Positions 44,205 through 56,394 of a DNA stretch of 64,000 nucleotides are shown piece by piece (positions within the stretch are counted from its first letter, which is position 1; every line of letters starts with the position of its first letter). This stretch comes from Pachyseris speciosa (Eukaryota > Cnidaria > Anthozoa > Scleractinia > Pachyseridae), in the NCBI GenBank assembly GCA_016490735.1, contig JAEMWC010000053.1, forward strand, positions 601,501 to 665,500, written 5' to 3'. The notes below the pieces were generated by a model. It worked only from the letters and a program-made list of their open reading frames with translations. It was not told where the DNA came from and made no database searches. The position numbers and the translations under genes are program-made.

Positions 44205-44531
44205 GTGAGCATCTTATTTACTCCCAGTCAGGGAGAGTGCCACCTACAAAACTAAAGTTGAAAACAATGAAATCCGGAGAGTCGCCCTCTTCCAACGTGC
44301 TATTTCAAAAGCTGCACAAAGTTTCAAATCAATTTTAAAAGTCTTCTACCTGTCTGTACTCTGATTGATGATAAAAGCTGGCCAACAGACACGCCAGCAA
44401 TTTGAAACATTTATCTCCAGCCGATACACCTTCTTGCAGGACCGAACGCCATGAACGTGCAAGATCATAGCCCTAAAAGAGTATGAGATTTAGTTAACAC
44501 TATTTATCATTTTTCTGTGGTAATAATGCAG

Positions 44532-44645
44532 ACACGAGTGCGCGCCCGCTCCATGTCAGAACGGGGCTACGTATGTGGATCTTGTGGGAAGTTATCGTTG
44601 TGATTGCAAACCTGGATACACTGGCAGCAACTGTGACACAACTAA
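44532..44645 (+). pseudogene. EGF-like exon copy with 4-base deletion
   Basis: The module [19 protein letters not shown] and [13 protein letters not shown] is nearly complete, but four bases are missing after the acceptor, one Cys is Tyr (ATYVD), and the donor is spoiled. Confidence 0.75.
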
Positions 44646-44654
44646 GTAATTTTC

Positions 44655-45205
44655 TAAGGCACCTCAGGGGGACAGAATCCTAAATCCTTGAATGTGCTTG
44701 GCTGATAATACTCATAATAATAGGCGAGTATTCATTTTATTTTGTTGACAACACTTTGCTGGTTTAATTTGCTGTTTTTCGACTCGGTTGTTTTTCTTAA
44801 ATTGTTGACAACCGTTACTTTCTTTGGATTTCTATTTTCCAATCTCGTTCAATTTTCCTTCATTTAAGAAAATATGATTCAAAGCTAAAATAGTCAAGCA
44901 AACAATTCGCAGTTTGCGCGAATCGATTAATGTCAACAGCTTTTTTCTTGTATAGGTTTCTCAGGAATTGATTTGTGAAGATCTCGACGGAGAACAAAGA
45001 TAAATACTTGAATTGCTAAGTTAAGATATTAAGGCAGAGGTGATATTTCTTAGTATTTTCAGTAAATATATTCCTCGTCTTTCAAGGACTTTCATTTTAA
45101 TACTTAGAACATTAGTCGCTTGTTTGTGCGGATTTTTCAAACATCATTGTTTAGTCTGTTTGGTTTATTTCTCTGTGCTTGCTATAAAATATTGCTGATT
45201 GCACT
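44655..45205 (+). repeat. Second copy of the 16.1-16.86 kb dispersed repeat
   Basis: Blocks as described for the first copy; direct orientation; lies between EGF-like exon copies. Confidence 0.65.
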
Positions 45206-45265
45206 AGATAGATGCCATTTTTGACAAATAACAGAGACTTTTTCCATTCATGCGCTCATGAATAC

Positions 45266-45316
45266 AGATACCGATGTGACTGCAAATTTGGATTCGCTGG
45301 TAGGAACTGAGAAACA
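45266..45316 (+). pseudogene. EGF-like exon copy, 3' fragment with stop
   Basis: YRCDCKFGFAGRN then TGA in place of the last Cys codon; donor AGTAAG kept. Confidence 0.65.
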
Positions 45317-45615
45317 AGTAAGAAACGGTCTTCGTGATAATGATAATGAAAACGACATTGACAAAGATAACGATTAGACTCGTGCCTTTACGGCCCGAAT
45401 AATGAAATACACACTGCCCGTTTTTCAAGTAAGCAAATTTGTCCATCAATTCTATATTTGTTAGGATTATCCTCCACATAGCTCTCACTTTAAGAGTTGG
45501 TAGTATGCAAAACTGCAATAAATACGTACCGATTACGGATTTCTTGGGCCCTATGAATGGCCAGTTTTCACGGGGGTGAACAAATAACTCACTCTCTCCA
45601 CTCTCCCCCATTTAC

Positions 45616-46105
45616 CCAGTATCCCTAACCTGGAGCACAGGCCTCTCTTCCTACACCAACGTGAAATAGCTTAGAGGGGCAGTACCACAGGAATTCCTGA
45701 TATTTAAACAAAAATTCACTAGGTCAATTTTCAGTAACTATTTCATCCCTGAATTGCTTCTGGATTACTAGTGGCATGAAGTCAAGTAAGTTTTACAAGA
45801 AAAATGAGCCACAGCAAGTTATTGCCAATTTCATCTAAGATGCAAGGGTAGAACGTCAAAACGTCGGCCCGACTTTTTCAAGTTGGCACCATTTTCATCT
45901 TGGCCAATCGTAACCAAAAACATTTAAGAGTGGTTTCCGTGAGCTAAAATAGCCGTTTTCAAGAAAATTTGGCATTAATTTTTGGTTGGCCATCAGTAAA
46001 CATGGCTCCTTTGGTGGCTCCTTTGGTGAAAGTGCGTGCACCCAGAAGGATACATCACAGATCTATTTAACATGCGAACAAAAATTGATCTCAGAGTCAA
46101 AGTTC
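45616..46105 (+). repeat. Intron segment duplicated at 51.55-51.75 kb
   Basis: GGAGCACAGGCCTCTCTTCC with CACCAACGTGAAATAGCTTA, and GAAAGTGCGTGCACCC with GATCTATTTAAC, recur at 51,571-51,611 and 51,676-51,720. Confidence 0.7.
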
Positions 46106-46206
46106 ACTATGATGATTTTAACAAGTGAATAACCAAGGTAATGATGAATAACGAACATTGTAAGTGGAGGTAAAATATTAATCATTTCCCTTTGATAATA
46201 ATGTAG

Positions 46207-46320
46207 ATATCAACGAGTGTACGTTCGCTCCATGTCAGAACGGGGCCACGTGTGTGGATCTTGAGGGAAGTTATCGTTGTGATTGCAAACCTGGATACAC
46301 TGGCAGGAACTGTGACACAA
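46207..46320 (+). CDS. Host exon: EGF-like domain (intact)
   Basis: 114 bases between a GTAG acceptor and a GTAAG donor. [21 protein letters not shown] and [14 protein letters not shown] give all six Cys of a calcium-binding EGF-like module. Same length and phase as the exon at 41,270, so the two can splice together. With the discoidin exon they point to an EGF/discoidin extracellular adhesion protein. Confidence 0.85.
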
Positions 46321-46467
46321 GTAAGAAACTGTTTTCTTAAAGATATTCATCACAATAAACTGAACGAGGATACACGGCCGGATCTATACTTATTAAAAAC
46401 TGAACTACGGATATTAGATTTCCAGCATTTTCATTGGCTAGCCGGACACAGGCTATCAGCTCATATA

Positions 46468-46858
46468 CCTGCACTACCTTATATGGTCAATCAACGCTTC
46501 AGCAAACAGAGAAAGCTCAATAAAATTTTCCTTCGAAAAGGCAGCTATTACTTAAAACATTAGTTGTTTTCGCAGCGGAATTAATGAGAGAAATTTCGAA
46601 ACTGGAACCGAAATATAAATGGAATTGATCTTTTCATTGCTGAGTCATTTACTGAGTCATTGCTGAGTTATTAATGGTTTTTTTTTTTACCTGCAATACC
46701 TTATATGGTCAATAAACGCTTCAACAAACAGAGAAAGCTCAATAAAATTTCCCTCGAAACGGCGGCCATTAAAACATTAGTTGTCTCGCAGCGGAATGAA
46801 CGAGTAGAAATTTCGAAACTGGAACCGAACTACAAATGGAATTCATTGCTGAGTGTTT
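46468..46858 (+). repeat. Tandem duplication in the last visible intron
   Basis: Two copies of a ~185-bp unit share ACCTTATATGGTCAAT, CAAACAGAGAAAGCTC and CGAAACTGGAACCGAA. Confidence 0.75.
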
Positions 46859-46959
46859 TAGAACGACAAAAAACAGTGCTGGGATCGTGTGAATGTTTAG
46901 CTAATAGCAAAACGCACTTTTATAACGGAAATACCGAAAGACTTTTTGAACTTAACTAA

Positions 46960-47900
46960 GCGAAATTGAAAAAAATGTATTCAACAACAAGTTTCGACGT
47001 CACCAATCTGTAACTATGCTCCCGGGCAAGTCTATTCAAAACAAACTGAACGGACAAGACCTTCAGTTAAGGTTTCCGCTATTGAAAATCTTTCCACCGA
47101 TCAGTGACACTTTTTAAAAAGTTAACACACGTTGAAAATGTTCTGACCTGCACTCGATCCAACGTATCAATCACCAGCTTCAAGTTTTCAATGGTTACAA
47201 ATAAGATGTCGCCGTTCTCCTTGTTTTTTGTTGTTCTGTTCGGCCGCGGGTCCAGTTTGTGTGCCACGCATCAAAACAAATTTCTAGAAGCCTTTTGTTG
47301 AAGCATAACCTGAATATTGCTTTGCTTTTCCCTCAGGTGTCTTGTTTCCGACCAGGTTTGATGAGACAATGTTCAAGTTCGTCAAAAGAAACTGATCAAA
47401 TTCGCACATGGCACCGTTGTTTGCATGGATGGACTGCAAACTTGCTCCTTCGGCTCGTACATCTGTTTGAATGCCATTCCATCCGCTTTCAGCAACGAAT
47501 GAATAATTCTTACGAAAACATTGATCATTAACAACATTCTAGAGCAAATAAACTTAGTACTTTTTCCGAAAGTGAAGCTTGTGCGTTTTTCTCGGACACT
47601 TTCATTGAATTGATTCAACTTTCCAAAGGAACGTTTCAACACACCGAAAGAGTTTCGCGTCCTTTTTCTTAATCATGTGATAGACAAATGTTTCCTTATT
47701 TCGGTTTCCTATTTCTCTGGGTTCTTTTATTTCACTATTTTTGTACAGATTCCTAATTATGTGTCGTAGAGTTTTTAATAAAACAATTATTCTACTCGGG
47801 CTTGCTGGATATGAAATGATTATAACCAACTCGGCGCTACGCGCTTCGTTGGTTATTTATCACTTCATATCCAGCGCGACCTCGTAGAATACTTGTTAAT
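46960..47900. other. Non-coding, unassigned minus-strand frames
   Basis: Minus-strand frames at 47,079-47,267 and 47,382-47,642 look moderately protein-like but match nothing I recognise. An acceptor-like CCCTCAG occurs at 47,332-47,338. Confidence 0.3.
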
Positions 47901-47905
47901 TACCT

Positions 47906-48893
47906 TTTATAATTCTGTTTATGAAGGAAACCCTAACCCTGTACACCCCAAATAATCATAATTTAATAGAGTAAATTTTTGAAAGAAAATTTGCCCTGAG
48001 CGGGATTTGACCCCACGATTTGAACCCACGTCCCCCCGTATACTAGTTGGTTGTGATGACCCCTACACTATCAGGACAACCATGCTGGCAACACGGCAAT
48101 CGAAGACGTGGTATCCCGGGAAATTTTACTTTCAAGGTGACAAGGCAGGGGAAACCTATAACTCCATTTGAAACCCAACTAAGGATCAATCACTGATACA
48201 CGACCGAAGTCAACTTAGCGGATGACAAAGGAGGATCCAATTACGGATACACGCTTATTTCAATTAATTAAATTCTGTATATGAAGGAAACCCTAACCCT
48301 GTACACCCCAAATAATCATATTTTAATTGAATAAATGTTTGAAAGAAAATTTGCCCAGAGCGGGATTTGAACCCACGTCCCCAACTAAGGATCCCACGTT
48401 CCCCAACTAAGGATCAATTACTGACACGACCGAAGTCAACTTAGCGGATGACAAAGGAGGATCCAATTACGGATACAGGCTTTTTTCAATTAATTAAAAT
48501 CTGTATATGAAGGATACCCTAACCCTGTACACCCCAATTTTAACTGAAATAAATATTTGAAAGAAAATTTGCCCTGAGCGGGATTTGAACCCACGTCTCC
48601 CCGTATACTAGTCGGGTGTGATGACCACTACACTATCAGGACAACCATGCTGGCAACACGGCAATCGAAGATGTGATTTACGTGATCGAAGACGTGGTAT
48701 CCCGGAAATGTTACTTTCAAGGTGACAAGGCAGGGGAAGCCTATAACTCCATTTGAAATCCAACTAAGGATCAATTACTGATACACGACCGAAGTTAACT
48801 TAGTGGATGACAAAGAAGGATCCAATTACGAATACAGGCTTATTTCAATTAATTAAATTCTGTAAATGAAGGAAACCCTAATCCTGTAAACCC

Positions 48894-48895
<2 letters not shown>
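47906..48895 (-). repeat. Tandem array with tRNA-Thr-like SINE heads
   Basis: Units start near 47,906, 48,267, 48,501 and 48,851, each with GAAACCCTAACCCTGTA (GATACCCTAACCCTGTA in the third). On the minus strand the first and third carry GATAGTGTAG and GTGGGTTCAAATCC (B box). The third has an anticodon loop CTAGTAT. The second unit lacks most of the tRNA part. Confidence 0.78.
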
Positions 48896-48939
<44 letters not shown>

Positions 48940-48963
48940 GGTTGAAAGCGCTTCCTGGCCAAC

Positions 48964-49023
<60 letters not shown>
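48895..49023. repeat. (TA)n microsatellite, duplicated with GACGGTTGAAAGCGC
   Basis: Two long TA runs are separated and followed by the same GACGGTTGAAAGCGCTTCCTG word, so the run plus its flank was duplicated. Confidence 0.9.
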
Positions 49024-49027
<4 letters not shown>

Positions 49028-49192
49028 GGTTGAAAGCGCTTCCTGAGCCAACGGAAGATGCAGAACCAAAAGGATCACTGATGATTCACAGTCCTGATTC
49101 GGCGAATGATAAAAAAACCAGTTAAAAAGAGACCGAAAATGGACAACTTTTGGTTCAAAAAAGATAAAAATTTAAAAATTTATGAATAAAAA

Positions 49193-49219
49193 GCGTTTCG
49201 GTCTCTCGACCTTCGTCAG
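49193..49219 (-). ncRNA. Hammerhead-like core linked to a Penelope element
   Basis: On the minus strand: CTGACGA, then AGGTC-GAGA-GACC hairpin, then GAAACGC. Penelope-like elements are known to carry hammerhead motifs in their terminal repeats. The U to C change, the extra A before stem II and no clear cleavage triplet argue against activity. Confidence 0.4.
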
Positions 49220-49978
49220 TTACAAACAGAATGTTAACAACCTACGACTTAAATACGATTTTACAGCAATGACTATAAATTACATACAGGTTACGTAACT
49301 AAGACAATGATAGTTGTAACGAAACTGAAACAAAAAACAATAGGTGTACAAAAAGTATGAAACAACTAAGGTAGATTAACAGGATGCGAAAAACCAAAAA
49401 AATAATAGAACTAGTGATAAATGTTATGTAATTGTCACAGCGCGACAGGTTCCCCATCAAGGGCCTCTGAATCACCATACCTGTCAGTATCATAACAAAA
49501 TCCCTAAAGAGGGCCCTTAAACAATAAGTAATAATTTCCCAACAAAGAGCCTTTCAATGACCTGGCTAGCACAAAAATAACAGAATCCCCAAAAGAGGGC
49601 CCCTGAGCGCTGAAACAACTACAAGTGCTAAAGATTACAATTAATGAGTCGGTACGCCTTGACTTATTAAAATATATATAAAAATAAATTCACTGCCAAT
49701 GCGCAACTTAAGAAAATGCAACCTATTGTTCAAACTTTGCTGAAATCAAGTATAATAGATACGGTTTTTGGAATGAAATTCTTGTCTTTTATTAAGTCCA
49801 TAAAGTGAAAGGGAAAACAACTGGTCACTCCAGTATGCTTCTTTCGTAATTAATAACTGTTCAGTGTTTTCGGACATATTAGTTTGGATTTGATCGATAC
49901 ATTAAAATGTAAAGTCCGATAGCACGTGTGGAGTTCGGTTGAAGTGTGTGGCGACCTCGCAAGTCTTCTTATTGGTTC

Positions 49979-50527
49979 TCATGGATGATTTGTGATTTCT
50001 AATCTAACTTTAAATTCCGTGGTGGTCGAGCCAACATACTGGAGATTGCATTTCTTACAATGAACCAAATAAATCACATTTGAGAAATTACACGAAAGTT
50101 TCTGCCGAACAAAATTAGTTTTACCAGTTTGTGCGCTAGAAAAAGTTTGAGAGTTGACAAACAAGTTCTTACAAAGATCGCATCTAGATTTACCACATGT
50201 AAAACAGCCGGCTGTGGATGCTATATTTGATTGAAGCGAGCTCTTACTGCACTTAGAAGGTGCCAAAATTTCTTTGAGGTTCTTAGGTCTGCGAAAAGAT
50301 GAAATAATAGAATTCGGTGGGAAAAGCTCCCTAAGTTTTGGGGATGAAAGCAAAAGATTAATATGCTTTTTTATTAACCCATTAATAGACGGTAAATTGG
50401 GATTATATGTGAGAACAAAAGGAAAAATATTTTTAGACTCCTTGACTTTGGCTTTAAGTAAGTCATTTCTCGGAATATTCGCTGCCCTAGAAATAAGAAA
50501 GACAACCCTCTTAGACTTATTACTTCG
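49979..50527 (-). pseudogene. Penelope-like element: RT thumb, linker and GIY-YIG endonuclease
   Basis: On the minus strand the thumb tail (KPKSRSLKIFF, then in a shifted frame SSPKLRELFPPNS) leads to a Cys linker CFTCGKSRCDLCK. The GIY-YIG nuclease core VIYLVHCKKCNLQYVGST follows, with downstream KVRLEITNH. This domain order is diagnostic for endonuclease-bearing Penelope-like retroelements. The nuclease is cut short after its second motif. Confidence 0.82.
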
Positions 50528-51545
50528 TGCTGTGGGACGGCTATTGAAAACCTATCAGCTTTCACGGAATTCTATTTACAACCGATAGCCAGAAAGCAAC
50601 CATCTTTTATTAAGGACACCACTGACCTGCTAAACAGGATACATAAACTTAATGAGCAGGGTCCGTTTCCCAAAGGCACCCTTCTGGTCTCTTGGGATGT
50701 GGTTTCTATGTTTCATAACATCGATAATGAACTAGGATTAGGAGCGGTCAGGAGAGCACTTGCTGCCAGAGATCAACTACTTTCATCCACCAATTGTATT
50801 TTGGAAGCTGTAGAGTCCTGCCTCAAAAGCACTCACTCAGTTTTCAATGAGAAATTTTACCTTCAAGTTCACGGCACAGCTATGGGACCTAAAAATGCCT
50901 GTAGCTATGTCGATATAGCTATGGGTGAAATAGAACACAAAGCTAAGCATTATGGCCCTATTAAGCCCTCACAATAGTGGAGATATCGTGATGATATCGT
51001 TGATCTCTGGCAACAGGGTCTTGCTGCGCTGAATTCTTTCACTGAGTACATTAATTCGCTGTACCCCACTATTAAATTTGAATTGGTTTATTCCGCAAGC
51101 AAACTCAATGTTTTAGATGTCACACTCCATTTGGTAGATGGTTATATCCAAACTGATGTTTATACTGAGCCTACTGATAGCCACTTGTATCTTCCTCCAT
51201 CGAGTGCCCATCCTAAGCATGTTTTCAAAGCGATCCCCTTTGGGGTCGCCTCGAGACTACGTAGGAATTGTTCTGAGGACGATTTTTTCGCCAAAAGACT
51301 GGAGGAGTACAAGAGCTATCTAATTGAACAGGGATATTCGGCAGAATTGGTCTCACGTGAATTTTCTTGGGCAGCGAATATTCCGAGAAATGACTTACTT
51401 AAAGCCAAAGTCAAGGAGTCTAAAAATATTTTTCCTTTTGTTCTCACATATAATCCCAATTTACCGTCTATTAATGATTTAATCAAAAAGCATATTCATC
51501 TTTTGCTTTCATCCCCAAAACTTAGGGAGCTTTTCCAACCGAATT
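50528..51545 (+). pseudogene. Penelope-like element: reverse transcriptase
   Basis: Plus-strand frame with IENLSAFTEFYLQPIA, VSWDVVSMFHNID (catalytic Asp), HGTAMGPKNACSYVDIAMG, then WRYRDDIVDLW (the YxDD site), and the thumb up to SSPKLRELFQPNS. A TAG at 50,975-50,977 stands just before the YRDD block. The same thumb segment occurs on the minus strand at 50,330-50,470. This half therefore faces its own 3' half head-to-head, a rearranged pair joined at about 50,527. Confidence 0.85.
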
Positions 51546-51745
51546 CCCTTTACTCAGTATACTTACCCTGGAGCACAGGTCTCTCTTCCTACACCAACGT
51601 GAAATAGCTTAACCACCCACTATAAATCATTTTCAGCCGATTTATCTCCTTGCAGCAGGAAATACAGACGACATGAAAGTGCGTGCACCCCAGAAGAATG
51701 CAAAACAGATCTATTTAACGTGCGAACAAAAATTGATCAAAGAGT
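51546..51745 (+). repeat. Partner copy of the 45.6-46.1 kb segment
   Basis: Joins the end of the Penelope thumb frame to the LINE fragment; shares two blocks with the EGF-gene intron. Confidence 0.7.
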
Positions 51746-52165
51746 CTCTCAATCGTCTTCGAATTTATACCTCGGCAAATTATTCGACCAAATCGATAAT
51801 CCGTCTGTGAGTATAATGGCCACGTATCTCAGCGACAGCCTAAATCGTACTCCAGCCCTTCCGATTTCCTAAAATTCCAATGGAAATTGGAGGTTACGTT
51901 TAAAAACTTACAAGTGACGAAAAGCACTGGTCTTGACAAGATTCCTGCTAAGATTTTAAAAATCGCGTCCAGTATAATTGCACCACCCTTGACATTCATA
52001 TCTAATTTGTCACTTTCCTCTGGAATTTTTGTTGATGAATGGAAAAATGTGCGTGTACCCAGTCTATAAAGGCAGCGATTGTCGTGATATGGGAAACTAT
52101 AGACCGATTTCAATCTTGCCTATAATAAGCAAGTTTTTCGAGAAATAAGTTCTCGAACCGCTCTA
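51746..52165 (+). pseudogene. LINE reverse-transcriptase N-terminal fragment
   Basis: VTFKNLQVTKSTGLDKIPAK, ILKIASSIIAPPLTFISNLS and, after shifts, NYRPISILPIISKFFEK are the first RT motifs of jockey/CR1-like non-LTR elements. Frames change at about 52,065 and again at about 52,090. The fragment ends before the catalytic motif. Confidence 0.82.
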
Positions 52166-52423
52166 TCGTTATTCAAACGAGTATTCAAAACACGAGTTTC
52201 ATAATGGCGGACCGCTCGGGCGGAATAGTAACTAATTGCACCAGAGCGAGGCTAGTAATGCCAAGAATATTTTATGCAGAGAAGCGATAGTTAGGAAATC
52301 AAATAATCGTCTTCCAAGTTTGTGTGATCTGCCAGTTTACGTATCTTGTTTTCGTTTGGTGAACGCCAGCAAAAGTAAAACGTTTTACAGCATCACTGTC
52401 TGCACCGGAAATTTGCACCTTAA

Positions 52424-53395
52424 GAGTGAATGTCAGTAAAAATCGAAGAAAATTGAAAAAATGTGGCCACGGTCAAAAAATCGATTTCGCTCATACTTTG
52501 TCAGTTTGAAGGCCTAGGTAAGTAATAGAAGGATATAAGGTTAGTTTTTTGAAATATTCGATATAACGGCAGAAAGCCACGGAAAACGGTCATCCTACCT
52601 GAAGGTCGGATTTCACTTACAAGCGAGAACTCGAAATTTTACACTTTTCATCTTCTCGCTACACAGAAGTTAACACTATGAATATTTCTTAATCATTATT
52701 GAATATATTGATTCCTCCTATATCAAAGTAGAGCAAGTTGTAAAATATCTGCTCATTTTTGAGCGAACTGAGCCCCCATTAACTAGACACACTTTTCTCA
52801 TTTACCCAAAAGTCTAAAATAATCCAAATTCAGCGAGGTAAAAAGCTGACCGGTAGTGCCTCAAATCCTCTGATATGTTAACCAAAGACAATTCAGTCAT
52901 TGGTTTTTGTGGCTATGGTCTCAAATCTTTAGGATCTAGCAGCACTTTTGCACGAACGCCGCTCAAAGTTCGATAAAATTACAATGCAGCGCCTTTGAAA
53001 TCTACAACTTAACACAACAATCGACAAGGAAGTAAATTTACTCCTCGGCCAAAGTTTGTACCTCAAAAAGGAGGTTCAATATTTTTAACGCTTTGACGCA
53101 TTTTAAAAATACGTTGATGTTAAATATTGTCTACGCAGGTTTACAAACAAAAAAACATGAAGAAACACCAAACCTGAAATTATCTAACGCGCTCCATAAT
53201 CTGTGTCACGCACGAGGACTTAGCTACAATTGGTACAATAACAAACAGAAGTTTACATCCGTTGATTTAAAATAACTCGTACCGTAAGAAATCTTACTTA
53301 ACGATATGCCAGATTCCCCAGTTAACATGCATGCTGAAATAAAAAGAAAACTATTTTAATAGTAATTCAAACTGGATGAGAAGCTTTACACCTTC
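52424..53395 (+). repeat. Left long terminal inverted repeat
   Basis: Matches the inverse of 56,395-57,366 through blocks such as TGGCCACGGTC, GCTCATACTTTGTCAGTTTG and CCTCAAATCCTCTGATATG. Confidence 0.88.
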
Positions 53396-56394
53396 GATAG
53401 CCGATCGGAAGTAAATGCTCCCACGTCAAAAGCAAATATTGCATCGTTCTCTAAATAAAAAAATCTACTTATCCATATCTCTGTAACGTCACAGTTTATT
53501 CTAGGGGAATCAGACATACCGAGCAATGATGTCTTGTTCGTTCTTGAGTTTTGTCGGTGTGACGGCGCAGACTAACGCACCTCCTCAACTTCCGTCACAC
53601 CACTCACGCAGTGCAATAACGATATAAAACAGCAAAAAAAAGCCTTGGAATTTTCCGGAAATGAAACAGAAGTAGAACTCATTTTGACAAGATTGCGGGT
53701 TTTCAAAAGCCGACGAATTTATTGGAGATGACTATTTGCCCGTTTCATTGTGTCAGGTTAGGCATAAAAGTAATTTTCGCGCAATTGCGGAAGTTATTTC
53801 GGGTCACTCGGAAGAAGCCAGCCATGTGGGCCCATACAAATGTTGTAGTTCAGTTTTATCCTTGGATCAATTTTTATTTTCATTAAAGTGCACATGAATC
53901 GAAAATTAACTACCAATTTTTTTTTTTTTTTTTTTACATAGCTTATATTCCCCATATTTCATTACAATCGATTCCATGCTTTTTCGTGAAGAGGATTCGC
54001 TGTTTCTAGGGGTTCCGAAATTCCCGCCGTGGTCTTAGACATTTTGCGCGCGGCCAAAAAGTCTCGTGTATGTTCAAGCGTGAAACATGGTGAAAAAGGT
54101 GAAAAAGCGTAAACCCGGAAAGTTTTGCGCAGCTGGCGGCCGCGGTAATGAATCTTAGTAGTTTTTTTTAGGAGATCTGCCTTGTATGGGGCCCTGGACT
54201 CTTTTGTGGATCATCCTTATGGCAGCATGCTTCCATTCCTTTTCCCTTGTAGTTGTAGGCGCTGCCATTAAATTGTAATAAATAAATAGTTCTCCGAGAT
54301 TTTTATTCCACCGAACTAATAAAAACAGAGTGACGCACTCGACTGAGTACACACGAATGACGTCACGACTATTCAATATAACCCAGGACCTTGTCCTTAG
54401 AATTTACCTTACCTTAGAATTTTATTCAGAAAGGCCCAACTTCCAAGTTCCTGCTACTTAAAGTAAATTATTTTCCCCTCAAAATATTTCTTAAAACACC
54501 AATTTTCACATTGGAGAAAATAAATAGCTTTGAAATTTCGATTCATGTGCACTTTAAAATAGGTTTGATTTCCGCCGCTCACTGGAGTCCGGGAAACACA
54601 CTGTTCAGCATTTCTCAAAGCGTTTAGTACGACTTTGGGCTTCATTCCATGGTACTGATACTGCATTGCGAGCTGTGCTGATGTCGCGAACCCGTAGAAT
54701 GTGATTGATTCGTTCCCAGGGTCATCTGTCTTCCTCGTTGCGGCTGGTCACGTGTCCATGGGTACAAATCGTGGAGACAAAGTTTAACTTTCCTGCCCCT
54801 ACCTTCAATCATTTTTTCTGGAATCTGCAAAAATCTAGTAGACACGTGACCAGCCTCAACCAGGGTACTTTCTCAAAGGAGGAAGAGAGACTGGACCCTG
54901 GGAACGAGGTTGGGATTCATCTTGCACATAGTTCACGTCATCTTCGCTTTCTTGCGAATCTTCGTCTGGCACGTTAAGGTTGTTTCGTTTAGCTCTAGCG
55001 TCTTTGCATTTACTATCAGTGATCGGTACAGGAAGAGGAATATCAGTGTCAGTTTCATAATCGACCTGCATTGCGAAAAAGTAAAAGGATAATCATACCT
55101 AAAATTGTGTTGGTAAACTTAGTACTATTAGTACGCTCTATACTTCTTTAAAAGAAGTGAACAAAAGCTCTTGGTATTTATATTCGTGTGCCAGTTTGAC
55201 ATTTCTAATAAAATTAGTGTTAACCCACCTTTGACTGTTTTACTTCGTTTACAAACCCTGCCGCCGACTCTGCTTTACCAAGTTTATTTTTCAGTTAAGC
55301 TTTAAATTAACAAAATTTTAATCATGAGCCGCAGGCGCTCTTTGGGCTCGTCATGCGTTCCCCTCTCACGAACGTCTGCTCAACTGAACTGCCACTTCCG
55401 ATCGTCCGCGGTTAGCCTTTGTTTTGAAGAATCCAAGAACGAGCTGTGTTAGGGAATGGAAATGGACACCCGTAGAGTAATTTCCGCCAAACGATTCACA
55501 CGCATCGTCTGGGAAAATAAATCCCGGGGTCAAAGTCCAGCTTAATATTTTAAAGCAAGCAGTTCAAGTGGGTATACTCACCAGGTTTCCTCGCTCAAGG
55601 TATCGACGATTTTCGAAACTTCAACTGTAATCTTGCAGTCTCAGTTAATTTTAAAATGAGAAGATGGGGGGACGGGGAATGGGTTTTGTGTTTAGACCCT
55701 CCTTTTTTCTGTTTACATCTTTGTGAAAGGGCTTTTAAACAGACCAGTATACTATAACGGCAATCCATAAAACATGGGAGTCGTGAAATACAAGTTGTTA
55801 TCAGTCGACTGGATTGGACAACAGACTGAAGAGATAACTTACGAAATTATGTTCACTTTCCCTCCGTCTTTCGGAAATGAATTATGGTGTCATCAGAATC
55901 AGTGATTCATTGGAGGTGTAGTTTCTGTTTGGTGGGACATCAAACAACTGGTTACTTACCTAAGCCTACAGGGAAGAGTTGTTTTGAAAGTTCTAATATC
56001 TTCACGGATTGGGATAAATTCATTCCTTTCTTCCAGTGTACGCGCTTTCCTTAGCTCCTTACAGTCGTCCTTCGCCAAACCTATGCCTAACCCGGCATGA
56101 TGAGCCGGACAGACAGTCATCGCCAATAAATTGGCGGGGTTTTGAAAACACCCACAACAGGCACCCAAATCAATTCTACTTCTGCTTCAACTCCGGAAAT
56201 TTCAAAACGTTTTATGGTCAGTTTATATCCTTGTTCCACTGCGTGAGTGGTGTGACGGAACTCGAGGAGCTGTGCCTTCGTCTGCGCCGCAAATCCCACC
56301 GAGAATCCAACACAAGAACGGACAAGAGATCGTTGTTCAGTATTTCTGTGAACTTCCCGACAAGTCTGGTATTACGTTAAAATTTTACAGAGAT
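53396..56394 (-). other. Interior of TTAA element, possible decayed minus-strand gene
   Basis: Several minus-strand frames are open: 54,454-54,666 (GMKPKVVLNALRNAEQCV), 54,856-55,071 (acidic, DTDIPLPVPITD and DSQESEDDVNYV) and 55,956-56,299. They could be exons or remnants of a transposase gene, but none shows a DDE signature I recognise. A poly-T run lies at 53,918-53,934. Confidence 0.35.

Noticed and set aside
47930..48540. Interstitial telomere
   Set aside because: Only two CCCTAA units occur at each junction, as part of a longer repeat unit.
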